From Ilumatobacter coccineus YM16-304 (GTDB taxonomy: Bacteria; Actinomycetota; Acidimicrobiia; Acidimicrobiales; Ilumatobacteraceae), in contig NC_020520.1 of the NCBI RefSeq assembly GCF_000348785.1, forward strand, positions 1,116,001 through 1,180,000: a stretch of 64,000 nt of DNA. The letters are read 5' to 3'. A program made the position numbers and the translations under genes. Positions 8,371-17,142 of this stretch are shown here, piece after piece (within the stretch, counting starts at the first letter, position 1; the number at the start of each line of letters is the position of its first letter). Under the pieces are notes generated by a model that was not told the DNA's origin, made no database searches, and saw nothing but the letters and a program-made list of their open reading frames with translations.

Positions 8371-9636
8371 TCAGGTCGAGGGCTTCGCGTCGCTGTCGGG
8401 CTTCGGAGCGTCGTCGGCCTTGGCGGCGGCAGCCTTCTTCTTCTTGGGTGGCGGGACGCCGATCGCGGGAGCGGGGTCGGCCTTGTCGGGCCAACGACGA
8501 CGGCTGACGATCGACAGTAGACGGAGGAGTCGCATCGCTGTCTCGTCGGTCTGAGCAGGGCGAGCGATGATCGAACCGTCGGCGATCATCCGCTCGATGA
8601 CCTCGTGGCCCAGTTCGGTGCGCGCGATGGTGAGCGTCCAGTCGTTGTCTTCGCCGATGCCGCCCGTGGCGACATCGGAGTGTTCGGCGGCGAAGTCGGG
8701 GCACGACTTGCAGCCCTCACGCGTCCAGGCGTGGCATTCCTTCAGGTTGATCTCGTGGTACGAGCCGTCCTTCATCCAGATCTGGAAGGCGCCCTTGATG
8801 TTCATCTTCACCATGTCTTGCTTCTTCAAGCCGTACTTGGCTTCGAAGAGTTCCTCGAAGATGGCGTCGTCGAACGTCTTCGAGCAGAGCAGACCGATGT
8901 TGAACAGGAACGGCTTCGACACCTTGCCGGCCTTGCGGTCCCACATGACGGGCGGCGACGAGGTCTGGCAGCCCATGCCGACGAGGGCGAGGCGTTCCAT
9001 GCCGCGCTCCTTGGCCTCGGGCAGCGCGAGCGGGTTGGCGCAGTACGTGTAGCGAGAACCGGCCGTGGCGAGGATCTCTTCCTTCGACTCGACGACGACG
9101 GGCTTGGCCTTCCACCGGTCGTCTTCTTCCACGCCCGACACGAGCGCGCCGTCGATGTAGTCGTTCTCGCGCAGCCAGATGAGCATCGCCGAGACGAGAC
9201 CGCCGTCTTGACCCATCTTGTGGACCATGTCGTCGGAGGCGCGGGTGAGGTAGAGCTGCTTCCAGATTCCGGCCATCTCGTCGGGTTCGCGAACGCGGCC
9301 GAACAGGTGCATGTCGGCAGCCGGCTCCCACGCACGGAAGCGCGGACATGCTCGTGTGCAGGTGGTACAACCGCCGCCCGACCCGAAGCCGTGCACGCAG
9401 TCGTCGAGACCCAACTCGTCTTCGAGGTGGAACGGGATGTATTTGCCTTCTTCGTGTTCGTAGCCGATCACGTCGTGTGGGCAGGTCACCACGCATCCGG
9501 CGCAGCCCGTGCACAGATCATTGGTGATGACCTCGGCGTACAGCTCTTTCCACTGCGCCGTCCAGCGTCCGGCTTCTGCGGGAGGCGTCGGCGAGTCGCC
9601 GGAGGTCGAAGGGGCGTCGGATTCGACGGTCGTCAT
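8371..9636 (-). CDS. Coenzyme F420 hydrogenase/dehydrogenase beta-subunit (FrhB/FpoF) family Fe-S protein
   Basis: 421 residues from ATG 9636. Two Fe-S cysteine groups stand near the N-terminus: CTGCAGCVVTCP and, about 50 residues later, CTTCTRACP. FrhB-type N- and C-terminal regions follow, with QDGGLVSAMLIW and GMGCQTSSPP, and further cysteines in CHAWTREGCKSCPDF near the C-terminus that suit additional cluster ligands. The family moves electrons between F420 or ferredoxin and partner redox proteins; the partner here is unknown. The tail is Lys/Ala/Pro rich. Its ATG overlaps the stop of the upstream glycosyltransferase as ATGA, so the two are probably co-translated. A role in surface-polymer chemistry rather than energy metabolism is possible but unproven. 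Confidence 0.85.
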   Translation of the reverse strand: MTTVESDAPSTSGDSPTPPAEAGRWTAQWKELYAEVITNDLCTGCAGCVVTCPHDVIGYEHEEGKYIPFHLEDELGLDDCVHGFGSGGGCTTCTRACPRFRAWEPAADMHLFGRVREPDEMAGIWKQLYLTRASDDMVHKMGQDGGLVSAMLIWLRENDYIDGALVSGVEEDDRWKAKPVVVESKEEILATAGSRYTYCANPLALPEAKERGMERLALVGMGCQTSSPPVMWDRKAGKVSKPFLFNIGLLCSKTFDDAIFEELFEAKYGLKKQDMVKMNIKGAFQIWMKDGSYHEINLKECHAWTREGCKSCPDFAAEHSDVATGGIGEDNDWTLTIARTELGHEVIERMIADGSIIARPAQTDETAMRLLRLLSIVSRRRWPDKADPAPAIGVPPPKKKKAAAAKADDAPKPDSDAKPST

Positions 9637-12600
9637 GTGTCCGACTGTACGTGAGAGTCGGGCTTCGACCTCAACTGCAGCCGGGAGAGAATGTTGCGTT
9701 TCACGTCGACGCCGAACCAGCTCAGGCGCACGAACGCGCCGAGCCCGGTCAAGCCGACGATTGCCCAGTAGATCGACCCCGGATCGAAGTCGAGCAGGAA
9801 GTCGTCGCGTCGGGCCGACATGACGAGCACGAACACGATCATCGCGATGAGGAACCAGTGGGCCTTCAACATGCTGACGTACACGCGGTGTTCGTCGGTC
9901 TTGCGGGTGACGATGTAGATCGGCTTCTTCTTCGCCCCGTACCAGAACGCCCGAATCGTCGACGCCGCATAGAGCGGCGCCATCCCGATCAGGAACACAC
10001 GGGTGCGCACGAACGCTCCGAGTGGGCGGTCGGCGGCGAACGCGAGCATCGTCAACTCCATCGCCACGGCGAACCCGGTGAAGTGGACGGCGTAGTCCAT
10101 CGGCGCCGCGTCGATCGGGAACTGACCGAACGCGAGCCCGGCCATCGGGATGATCAGGAGCACCATGATCGGCAGGCTCAGCAGGTAGAACGCGGTCTGC
10201 TCGATGAAGTGCAGGCGCATCCGCCACGGCATGTGTCGGAATCGGTCGAACGCGAACAGGCGGATCGAGTCGATCGCCCAGGTGCCGCGCTGCTTGAAGT
10301 AGTTGGCGACGTCTTCGGGGGCGTGCTGAGCAAAGGCGCCCACGATCGGCACGTACAGCCCGCGCCAACCGAGGCGGAGCGCGAGCACGCCGGAGTGGAT
10401 GTCTTCGACGAGGTTCCACACCGGGAAGTGGCCGATCTCGCGCAAGGCAGCGCGTCGCCACACGAGGCCCGAGCCGCACGGAAAGGCACAGTGGTCGGCG
10501 TTCCGCGAGAGCATCATCCCGCGGTAGAAGAGCAGTTCGTTGTTGTTGAACGGGTCGCCCTCGCTGGTCTTCGACTCCTTGATGGTCTGGACGAATCCGA
10601 TGCGGTCGTCGAGCATCATGTGCGACACCGTCAGGCGGAGGAACTCGGGGTCGGCGACGAGATCGTCGGCATCGCGAGTCTCGACGAATTCGCAGTTGGC
10701 ATCCGACAGGAGACGGATCGCCGCGTTGAGGTTGCCGGCCTTCGACTCGCCGATGCGTTCTGCGCTGCCGCGCTTCGGCGGACGGAAGTAGCTGACCACG
10801 CCGTGGGGGAGTTCGGCGGCGAGCGTTGCGACACGGGCCTGGAGTTCGTCGGAGTAGCCGTCGTCCGACACGACGACGCGCAGTCGGTCCTCCGGCCAGC
10901 GCTGGTCGATCACGGACCCGACCGTCGCCATGACCATGTCGACGGGCTCGGATGCGGTGGGAACGATGACGCCGACGAGCGGTTCGTGCCCCCGGGCGAC
11001 CTCGACGCGCAGTGGAATCGAGCGCTTGCTGTTGTTGAAGGCGAGGAGCAACGCCGTGCACGCGACGAACACGTTGCACCCGACGAAGGGAATCGCGAGC
11101 CACCAGTTGCCCCAGTCGGTGTGCGCCAGTGCCCACGGCACGAACCAGGCTGTCATGGCGACGAGCAACATGCCGGCGAGGGCCATCTGTCGGTGGGTGT
11201 AGCGGATGCTGTTGCCGTCGAAGCGACCGCTCGACGAGTCGTTGGTGAGCAGGTCGGGGCCGTCTCGTCGGCGCGGGACCACCTCTCGTCCGGCGGTCGC
11301 GGCCGCGATCTGGTGGGCGAAGAGCCCGCAGAAGGCGGGGGCCAACATCACGAGGGCGAGCACGACGTCGTCGCCCGACACACCCGCTCCGACCGCGAGC
11401 CGGATCGTGGGAAGCAGCGCTCCGGCGAACACGATGGCGATGACCCGTCGGCGGACCGGGCTCGACTTCACCCGTGCGAGCAGGACGAGAGCCGTCAGCG
11501 TCGACACGATCGCGATGATCAGGCCGCTCGTTCCGATGACTGCGTTGTCGAGCGTGGAGCCCGAGCTGAGCTGCACCTGGGCGGCGTCGGCGTACCCGCG
11601 GATTCCGTCACGCAGCGGGATCGCCCACCAGCCGACACAGACCATCCACGTCGTGGCGAAGAGCGTGGTCGCGATGCGCCCGTCTCGGCGGCCGACCACG
11701 AGGAAGAACGGGGTGATCGCTGCCGCGACGATCACGGTCTGGAACTCGACCGCGATCGCGAACGCAACGGCGCCACCCGACATGAGCAGCCACGACGGCC
11801 GGTCGACGGACTCGGCGAGCGCGATGCCGAGCAGCGCGACCGACAGGGCGGCAGCGGCCAACATCGTCGGCGTCGCCGAGGTGGGTGCCGCACTGATCGC
11901 GAACACGAGACTGAGCACGACGGTGGTGAGCCGTGCGGCCCACCGTCCGAACAGGCGCGACGCGGCGCTCGCCGAGCAGCCGATCGTGACCAGCGCGAAC
12001 ATGAGCGACACGATCCGGACGGCGTTGATCCCGCCGAGATCGAAGACGGGTTCCATCAGTGCCGGCCACGCGCTCGATCCGCTGGGCAGGCCGCCGGTGT
12101 ACCCGGAGGCCGAGCCGACCTCCACTGCGGGCAGCCACGCCTGCTCCGAGAGGTCGGGTCCCGACTCGGCGGCCAGGGTTCGGATCATCTCGACGAGCCC
12201 GTACAGCCCGAGGGTGAGCGCGGCAGCCCACCACGACGGACGCTTCCACGCTTCGCGAGGCGACGTGTCGATCGCAGCATCGAGTCGGCTCCGTCGAATG
12301 ACCACCATCGGCGATGCGATGCGCTCGTCACCCGACCGATCGAGCGGATCGGCATGCGTGCGGATGGTGGCGGTGCGCACCCCGCGCCGAGCCGGCACCT
12401 GCCAGAGACGCGAGAGGAGTTCGTTCGACCGGTCGTCGGCGATGCAGATGCTGGGCGGGTCGTCGCCCTCGACGAGGGTGTCGATCATGCGCTCGACCTG
12501 GCGGGTGTCGGGTTTCGGACCCGTGTGGAAGACCACGAAGTCGCCAGACGATCGGCGAGCCCAGCCGTGGAGGTGTTCGGTGTCGGTGGTGAGGCGTCGG

Positions 12601-12728
12601 CGCGTCAGGCGGTCGGTGGCGTCAGCGCGATCCGGTACGCGGATCGGCGTCCACTCGCGAGACGCGGGCGTCGGCGGCGGCACGTCGTCGCGACGCGGTG
12701 CATCGAGGGTTGGCGGAGACCAGGTCAT
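9633..12728 (-). CDS. Multi-domain membrane glycosyltransferase with cellulose-synthase-like GT2 module
   Basis: 1031 residues from ATG 12728; a GTG at 12758 would add ten. After ~140 soluble residues come roughly ten hydrophobic segments in the first half (e.g. LTTVVLSLVFAISAAP, LLMSGGAVAFAIAVEF). The second half is a GT2 domain with VIVPTASEP, VVVSDDGYSD, the DADD metal site near 687, VEDIHSG near 772 and the acceptor-side motif QRGTW near 814, matching the D, DxD, ED, Q(Q/R)xxRW set of processive BcsA-like synthases with RW replaced by TW. More membrane segments follow. It most likely polymerises or transfers sugar at the membrane for a surface glycan. No PilZ domain is visible. The stop overlaps the FrhB-family gene. 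Confidence 0.85.
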   Translation of the reverse strand: MTWSPPTLDAPRRDDVPPPTPASREWTPIRVPDRADATDRLTRRRLTTDTEHLHGWARRSSGDFVVFHTGPKPDTRQVERMIDTLVEGDDPPSICIADDRSNELLSRLWQVPARRGVRTATIRTHADPLDRSGDERIASPMVVIRRSRLDAAIDTSPREAWKRPSWWAAALTLGLYGLVEMIRTLAAESGPDLSEQAWLPAVEVGSASGYTGGLPSGSSAWPALMEPVFDLGGINAVRIVSLMFALVTIGCSASAASRLFGRWAARLTTVVLSLVFAISAAPTSATPTMLAAAALSVALLGIALAESVDRPSWLLMSGGAVAFAIAVEFQTVIVAAAITPFFLVVGRRDGRIATTLFATTWMVCVGWWAIPLRDGIRGYADAAQVQLSSGSTLDNAVIGTSGLIIAIVSTLTALVLLARVKSSPVRRRVIAIVFAGALLPTIRLAVGAGVSGDDVVLALVMLAPAFCGLFAHQIAAATAGREVVPRRRDGPDLLTNDSSSGRFDGNSIRYTHRQMALAGMLLVAMTAWFVPWALAHTDWGNWWLAIPFVGCNVFVACTALLLAFNNSKRSIPLRVEVARGHEPLVGVIVPTASEPVDMVMATVGSVIDQRWPEDRLRVVVSDDGYSDELQARVATLAAELPHGVVSYFRPPKRGSAERIGESKAGNLNAAIRLLSDANCEFVETRDADDLVADPEFLRLTVSHMMLDDRIGFVQTIKESKTSEGDPFNNNELLFYRGMMLSRNADHCAFPCGSGLVWRRAALREIGHFPVWNLVEDIHSGVLALRLGWRGLYVPIVGAFAQHAPEDVANYFKQRGTWAIDSIRLFAFDRFRHMPWRMRLHFIEQTAFYLLSLPIMVLLIIPMAGLAFGQFPIDAAPMDYAVHFTGFAVAMELTMLAFAADRPLGAFVRTRVFLIGMAPLYAASTIRAFWYGAKKKPIYIVTRKTDEHRVYVSMLKAHWFLIAMIVFVLVMSARRDDFLLDFDPGSIYWAIVGLTGLGAFVRLSWFGVDVKRNILSRLQLRSKPDSHVQSDT

Positions 12729-13032
12729 CTTCTGTGTGTTTCGGCGACACTTGTGCACTTCTTGAGGATTTCGAGGGCACAGCGTGGTCGTCGATGACGC
12801 GTGTGAGCGCGCCGATGCTCGTCAGGATCGGCGACGATCGTGCCGCGGAGCCCGTGATCTGGGGGTGTCAGCCGTCACCCCGGCGCCGGGCGCCGACCCT
12901 GGGCGAACGACGTCGGGCTGGATGGCGCGAGTCGGTGCGTCGGTGACGTGGAGCGACGGAACGCGCTCCGATGCGTACGCTCCGCGGTCGTCGCTGTCTG
13001 TCGTGAGCGCGGCGACCGAGCGCAACGCCTGC
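12729..13032. other. Intergenic stretch without a convincing gene
   Basis: About 300 bases between the glycosyltransferase start and the PII stop. The only structure I see is a weak hairpin GGAGCG-N8-CGCTCC at 12950-12969, which could terminate the glnK transcript, and a short GC-rich inverted repeat near 12881. Open frames on the + strand here are shadows of the PII gene. Confidence 0.5.
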
Positions 13033-13386
<354 letters not shown>

Positions 13387-13457
13387 TCAGTGTGCCATGA
13401 CGTGTTCGTCACAGCGCGCTCGACGCCACGCTCGCTGCCTCGCCATCGGCGCGAAGC

Positions 13458-14660
13458 TCACGACGTGTACGCGGATTCTGCGTGCTCCGACTGGTCGAGT
13501 CCGACGAGTTCGGACTCCTCTTCGACACGGAGTCCGATCGTGTTCTGGATGGCCAGGGCGATGATGTACGTCACGACGAACGAGAACACGCCGACACCCA
13601 CCGCGGCGACGAATTGGTCTTTGAGCAGTTCGGCTCCGCCGCCGAAGAACAGCCCGTCGAACTCGCCGTTGACGGCGGTGTCGGCGAAGAAGCCGAGCAG
13701 CAGGGTGCCGATGATGCCGCCGACGAGGTGCACGGCGATCACGTCGAGGCTGTCGTCCCAGTTCATCTTGGCCTTGATGAACAGTGCGAAGTAGCACGCC
13801 GCACCGGCGATCGACCCGATGATGAGCGGCGCGACACCGCCGACGAAACCAGCGCACGGCGTGATGGCGACGAGTCCGGCGACCGCACCCGAGCACGCCC
13901 CGAGCGTGGTCGCATGGCCCGTCTTGATCCGCTCGACGAGCAGCCAGCCGAGCATGCCCGTCGCCGCACCGAGTTGCGTGTTGACCAGTGCCTGCGCAGC
14001 GACACCGTCGGCGGCGAGCGCCGAACCGGCGTTGAACCCGAACCAACCGAACCACAAGATGCCGGTGCCGAGCACCGTGAGCGGCAGGTTGTGCGGCGGC
14101 ATCGGCTCGGTGCCGTGACCCTTGCGGTTGCCGATCACCATGATCACGGCGAGCGCCGCCAGTCCGGCGTTGATGTGGATCGCCGCGCCACCGGCGAAGT
14201 CGAGCGCGCCCATCTCGAAGATCCAGCCGTTGCCGTTGAACACCCAACGGGCGGCGACGGCGTAGACCACGATGCTCCAGATCGCGATGAACAGCGCGTA
14301 CGACCCGAACTTGAGGCGGTCGGCGGTGGCGCCGGTGATCAGCGCCGGCGTGATCACGGCGAACATCATCTGGAATGCGAAGAACGCGAATCCGGGGATG
14401 TCACCGTCGAGCGTGGTGACGTCCTTCATGAACGCGAAATCGAGGTTGCCGACGATCGCGTTGTCGCCACCGAAGGCGATCGAGAACCCGATCACCGCCC
14501 ACAGCGTCGAGACGATGCCCATCGCGAAGATGTTCTGCATCAGCATTCCGAGCACGTTCTTCGAGCGGACCATGCCGCCGTAGAAGAAGGCGAGGCCCGG
14601 GGTCATGAAGAGGACGAGGGCGGCTGCGATGAGCACCCATGCGGTGTTGCCTGAATCCAT
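13458..14660 (-). CDS. amt: Ammonium transporter, Amt family (second copy)
   Basis: 400 residues with about eleven membrane segments. Family signature DFAGGAAIHINAGLAAL carries the first pore His and DVIAVHLVGGIIGTLLLG the second; GWFGFNAGSALAADG is also typical. No cleavable signal peptide: the N-terminus MDSGNTAWVLIAAALVLFMTP enters the membrane directly. It conducts ammonium/ammonia across the cytoplasmic membrane. It is followed by its own glnK. The upstream region holds a GlnR-like box at 14714-14729, consistent with induction under nitrogen limitation. Shorter and clearly diverged from the other Amt in this window. Confidence 0.96.
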   Translation of the reverse strand: MDSGNTAWVLIAAALVLFMTPGLAFFYGGMVRSKNVLGMLMQNIFAMGIVSTLWAVIGFSIAFGGDNAIVGNLDFAFMKDVTTLDGDIPGFAFFAFQMMFAVITPALITGATADRLKFGSYALFIAIWSIVVYAVAARWVFNGNGWIFEMGALDFAGGAAIHINAGLAALAVIMVIGNRKGHGTEPMPPHNLPLTVLGTGILWFGWFGFNAGSALAADGVAAQALVNTQLGAATGMLGWLLVERIKTGHATTLGACSGAVAGLVAITPCAGFVGGVAPLIIGSIAGAACYFALFIKAKMNWDDSLDVIAVHLVGGIIGTLLLGFFADTAVNGEFDGLFFGGGAELLKDQFVAAVGVGVFSFVVTYIIALAIQNTIGLRVEEESELVGLDQSEHAESAYTS

Positions 14661-14713
14661 GGCGGGCGAACCTAGGACGGATCGCTGCGAGGTGATAGAG
14701 GCGAAACGCGGCG

Positions 14714-14729
14714 TTCACACGTTCGAAAC
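14714..14729 (+). promoter_or_regulatory. GlnR-like box upstream of the second amt
   Basis: TTCAC-ACGTTC-GAAAC matches the actinobacterial GlnR consensus gTnAC-n6-GaAAC at all but the first base. It starts 54 bases upstream of the amt start. The 3' half also lies in a palindrome CACGTT-CGA-AACGTG (14718-14732). Confidence 0.5.
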
Positions 14730-14744
14730 GTGCCGAAAATGGGT

Positions 14745-14791
14745 GAACCCCGGGCCAATGGTCAGAGGACGATGACCGTGGCCCGGGGTTC
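14745..14791 (-). terminator. Strong hairpin between glnK and the second amt (inner)
   Basis: A perfect 13-bp stem GAACCCCGGGCCA / TGGCCCGGGGTTC with an inner GGTCA/TGACC pair inside the loop. No T tract follows on the minus strand, so it may be a structural or partial terminator. Confidence 0.6.
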
Positions 14792-14820
14792 GAGAGACGC
14801 AGCGTTGCATCTCGATGTGT

Positions 14821-14851
14821 CGTGCTCCCGGCTGGGGGGACCGGGAGCACG
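14821..14851 (-). terminator. Hairpin terminator after the first glnK
   Basis: An 11-bp perfect stem CGTGCTCCCGG / CCGGGAGCACG with a 9-base loop, 39 bases past the glnK stop. With the next hairpin (14745-14791) it makes two consecutive stem-loops between the two amt-glnK units. Confidence 0.7.
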
Positions 14852-14890
14852 TGTCCTCGTTGGGGAAACGTGTATGAGGTCCGGTGGGGC

Positions 14891-15244
<354 letters not shown>

Positions 15245-15270
15245 TCAGTCAGTCGTTTGGTGTGTACCGC

Positions 15271-16644
15271 TCAGGCGGTTGCGTCTGCCGTGTAGCCGGC
15301 CATGCCGTGCTCGGGGATGTCGAGTCCGCCGATCTCTTCCTCTTCGCTGACTCGCAGGCCGAGGGTGGCCTTGAGTGCGGAGAAGACGGCGAAGCTGGCG
15401 ACGCCGACCCAGACGATGATCGTGAGGACCATGAGGAACTGGACAGCGAGCTGCTCGAAGCCGCCGCCGTAGATGAGGCCCGCATCGTCACGACCGAGGA
15501 ACGCATCGTCGTACTTGGCGAAGATGCCGATCGAGAGCACGCCCCAGATGCCGACGACACCGTGGACGCTGATGGCGCCGACCGGGTCGTCGATCTTGAT
15601 CTTGTCGAAGAAGAGCACAGCGAAGACGACGATGATGCCGCCGACGGCGCCGATGACGATCGACATGATCGGGGTGGCGGTGCCACACGGTCCGGTGATG
15701 GCCACGAGGCCGGCGAGGACGCCGTTGCCGATGAAGGCGATGTCGGGCTTGCCCGTCTTGACCCAGATGAGCACGGTCGTGGCGAGTCCGCCGGCGGCCG
15801 CTGCCAGGATCGTGTTGAGGGCAATACCGGTCACCAAGTTGTCGGCGGCGAGCTCCGAACCGGGGTTGAAGCCGAACCAGCCGAGCCACAGGATGAACAC
15901 ACCGACGATGGCGAACGGGACGTTGTGACCCGGGATCGCTCGAGGCGTGCCGTCTTCGGCGAACTTGCCCTTGCGGGGTCCGACGAGGAACGCACCGACG
16001 AGGGCGGCGACGCCACCGGTCATGTGCACGACGCCGGAGCCGGCGAAGTCGGAGTACACGGCATCACCGATCGAGATGTTGGCGATGAAGCCACCGCCCC
16101 AGGTCATGTGGACCACGACCGGGTAGATGACGGCGCACATCACGACACCGAAGATGAGGTACGACACGAACTTCGTGCGTTCTGCCATCGCTCCGGAGCA
16201 GATGGTCACTGCGGTTGCAGCGAACACGGCCTGGAAGAAGAAGAACGTTCCGTGCGACAGGTTGATGACACCACTGCCGCCGAGGGCGTTGATGTCGAGG
16301 TCGTTCATGAAGAACGAACCGCCGTCGGTTCCGAAGAAGTCGTTGCCGCTGCTGAACGCCAGGGCGTAGCCGGTGGCGAAGAACGCCAGGATGCCGATGA
16401 TCGCGTCCGCCATGTTCTTGGCGAAGATGTTCACGACGTTCTTCGCTCGGGTCAAGCCTGCTTCGACGAGTGCGAAGCCCGCCTGCATGAAGAAGACGAG
16501 ACAGCCGGCGATGAACACCCAGATGTTGTCGAGTACAGCTTGGACTTCAGGTGCTTCCTGGGCGAGTGCTGTGCCAGGCATCAATGCGACGAGCGCAGTG
16601 ACACCTCCCAGGCCTGAAACGATTCGTAGTGCTCTGTTGCGCAC
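15271..16644 (-). CDS. amt: Ammonium transporter, Amt family (first copy)
   Basis: 457 residues from a GTG start with GGAGG nine bases upstream. An N-terminal signal peptide ending LMPGTALAQ precedes eleven membrane segments, as in E. coli AmtB. The first pore His is in DFAGSGVVHMTGGVAALVG and the second in AISVHGVVGIWGVLSIG; GWFGFNPGSELAAD is conserved. It has a ~30-residue insertion relative to the second copy around residues 100-130 (FSSGNDFFGTDGGSFFMND). It is the lead gene of an amt-glnK-amt-glnK array and has a GlnR-like box 126 bases upstream. Confidence 0.97.
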   Translation of the reverse strand: MRNRALRIVSGLGGVTALVALMPGTALAQEAPEVQAVLDNIWVFIAGCLVFFMQAGFALVEAGLTRAKNVVNIFAKNMADAIIGILAFFATGYALAFSSGNDFFGTDGGSFFMNDLDINALGGSGVINLSHGTFFFFQAVFAATAVTICSGAMAERTKFVSYLIFGVVMCAVIYPVVVHMTWGGGFIANISIGDAVYSDFAGSGVVHMTGGVAALVGAFLVGPRKGKFAEDGTPRAIPGHNVPFAIVGVFILWLGWFGFNPGSELAADNLVTGIALNTILAAAAGGLATTVLIWVKTGKPDIAFIGNGVLAGLVAITGPCGTATPIMSIVIGAVGGIIVVFAVLFFDKIKIDDPVGAISVHGVVGIWGVLSIGIFAKYDDAFLGRDDAGLIYGGGFEQLAVQFLMVLTIIVWVGVASFAVFSALKATLGLRVSEEEEIGGLDIPEHGMAGYTADATA

Positions 16645-16769
16645 GGTGGTAGTCCTCCAATAAGTCGCGTAATGCGGAATCTGAATACATGCAGATGCCA
16701 GGTGCCACGCTGCCGCCCGGATCAGATGCGCAAGCTAAGGGGCCGGGGTTTCTCGACTGTCGCCCCGAC

Positions 16770-16785
16770 GTTTCGTGTTGGTGAA
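16770..16785 (-). promoter_or_regulatory. GlnR-like box upstream of the first amt
   Basis: Read on the minus strand, TTCAC-CAACAC-GAAAC, the same half-site pair and 6-base spacing found before the second amt. It fits the GlnR consensus gTnAC-n6-GaAAC except at its first base. Confidence 0.5.
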
Positions 16786-16850
16786 CGCCCGTCACGTCGG
16801 CGTGTTCAACATGTTTCGGCAACATGAAGTGCCCAGCCAGCGACACCCCT

Positions 16851-17100
16851 GAGGATGATTTCTGCCCAGGCTCGATGTCGTCGCGTGAGGATGATTTCTG
16901 CCCAGGCTCGATGTCGTCGCGTGGGGGTGATTTCTGCCCAGGCTCGATGTGGTCGCGTGGGGGTGATTTCTGCCCAGGCTCGATGTGGTCGCGTGGGGGT
17001 GATTTCTGGCCTGGCTCGATGTGGTCGCGTGGGGGTGATTTCTGGCCTGGCTCGATGTGGTCGCGCGAGGGTGATTTCTGGCCTGGGCAGAATTCGTCGG
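16851..17100. repeat. 36-bp tandem repeat (six full units and a partial seventh)
   Basis: Unit starts are 16851, 16887, 16923, 16959, 16995, 17031 and 17067. Each contains tgatttctgcccaggctcga or a close variant followed by a TG(T/G)TCGCG step. Units fall in three adjacent classes (gagga/tgccc, ggggg/tgccc, ggggg/tggcc), the pattern left by stepwise slippage or unequal exchange. The last unit breaks down about 45 bases before the dehydrogenase start. Confidence 0.95.
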
Positions 17101-17142
17101 GTGGCTTGGGGCGACTTCTGGGTGACCTGCAACACTGTTCCA

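Larger units (their letters stand above)
16645..17142. other. Long intergenic region: amt promoter side plus 36-bp minisatellite
   Basis: 498 bases between divergent genes. The left part (16645-16850) carries the amt leader with its ribosome binding site and a GlnR-like box. The right part (16851-17100) is a tandem repeat. A frame open through the repeats and joined to the acyl-CoA dehydrogenase exists only because the repeat unit is a multiple of three. Confidence 0.8.

Noticed and set aside
9651-12797. 1048-residue + strand frame
   Set aside because: Complement of the glycosyltransferase gene; no motif, composition E/R/D/H rich.
16851-17100. CRISPR array
   Set aside because: Units are directly adjacent without unique spacers and no cas genes occur.
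16855-17142. N-terminal extension of the acyl-CoA dehydrogenase through the 36-bp repeats
   Set aside because: The family starts at MDLNYPAEAEEF; the extension only translates the repeat as a 12-residue cycle.
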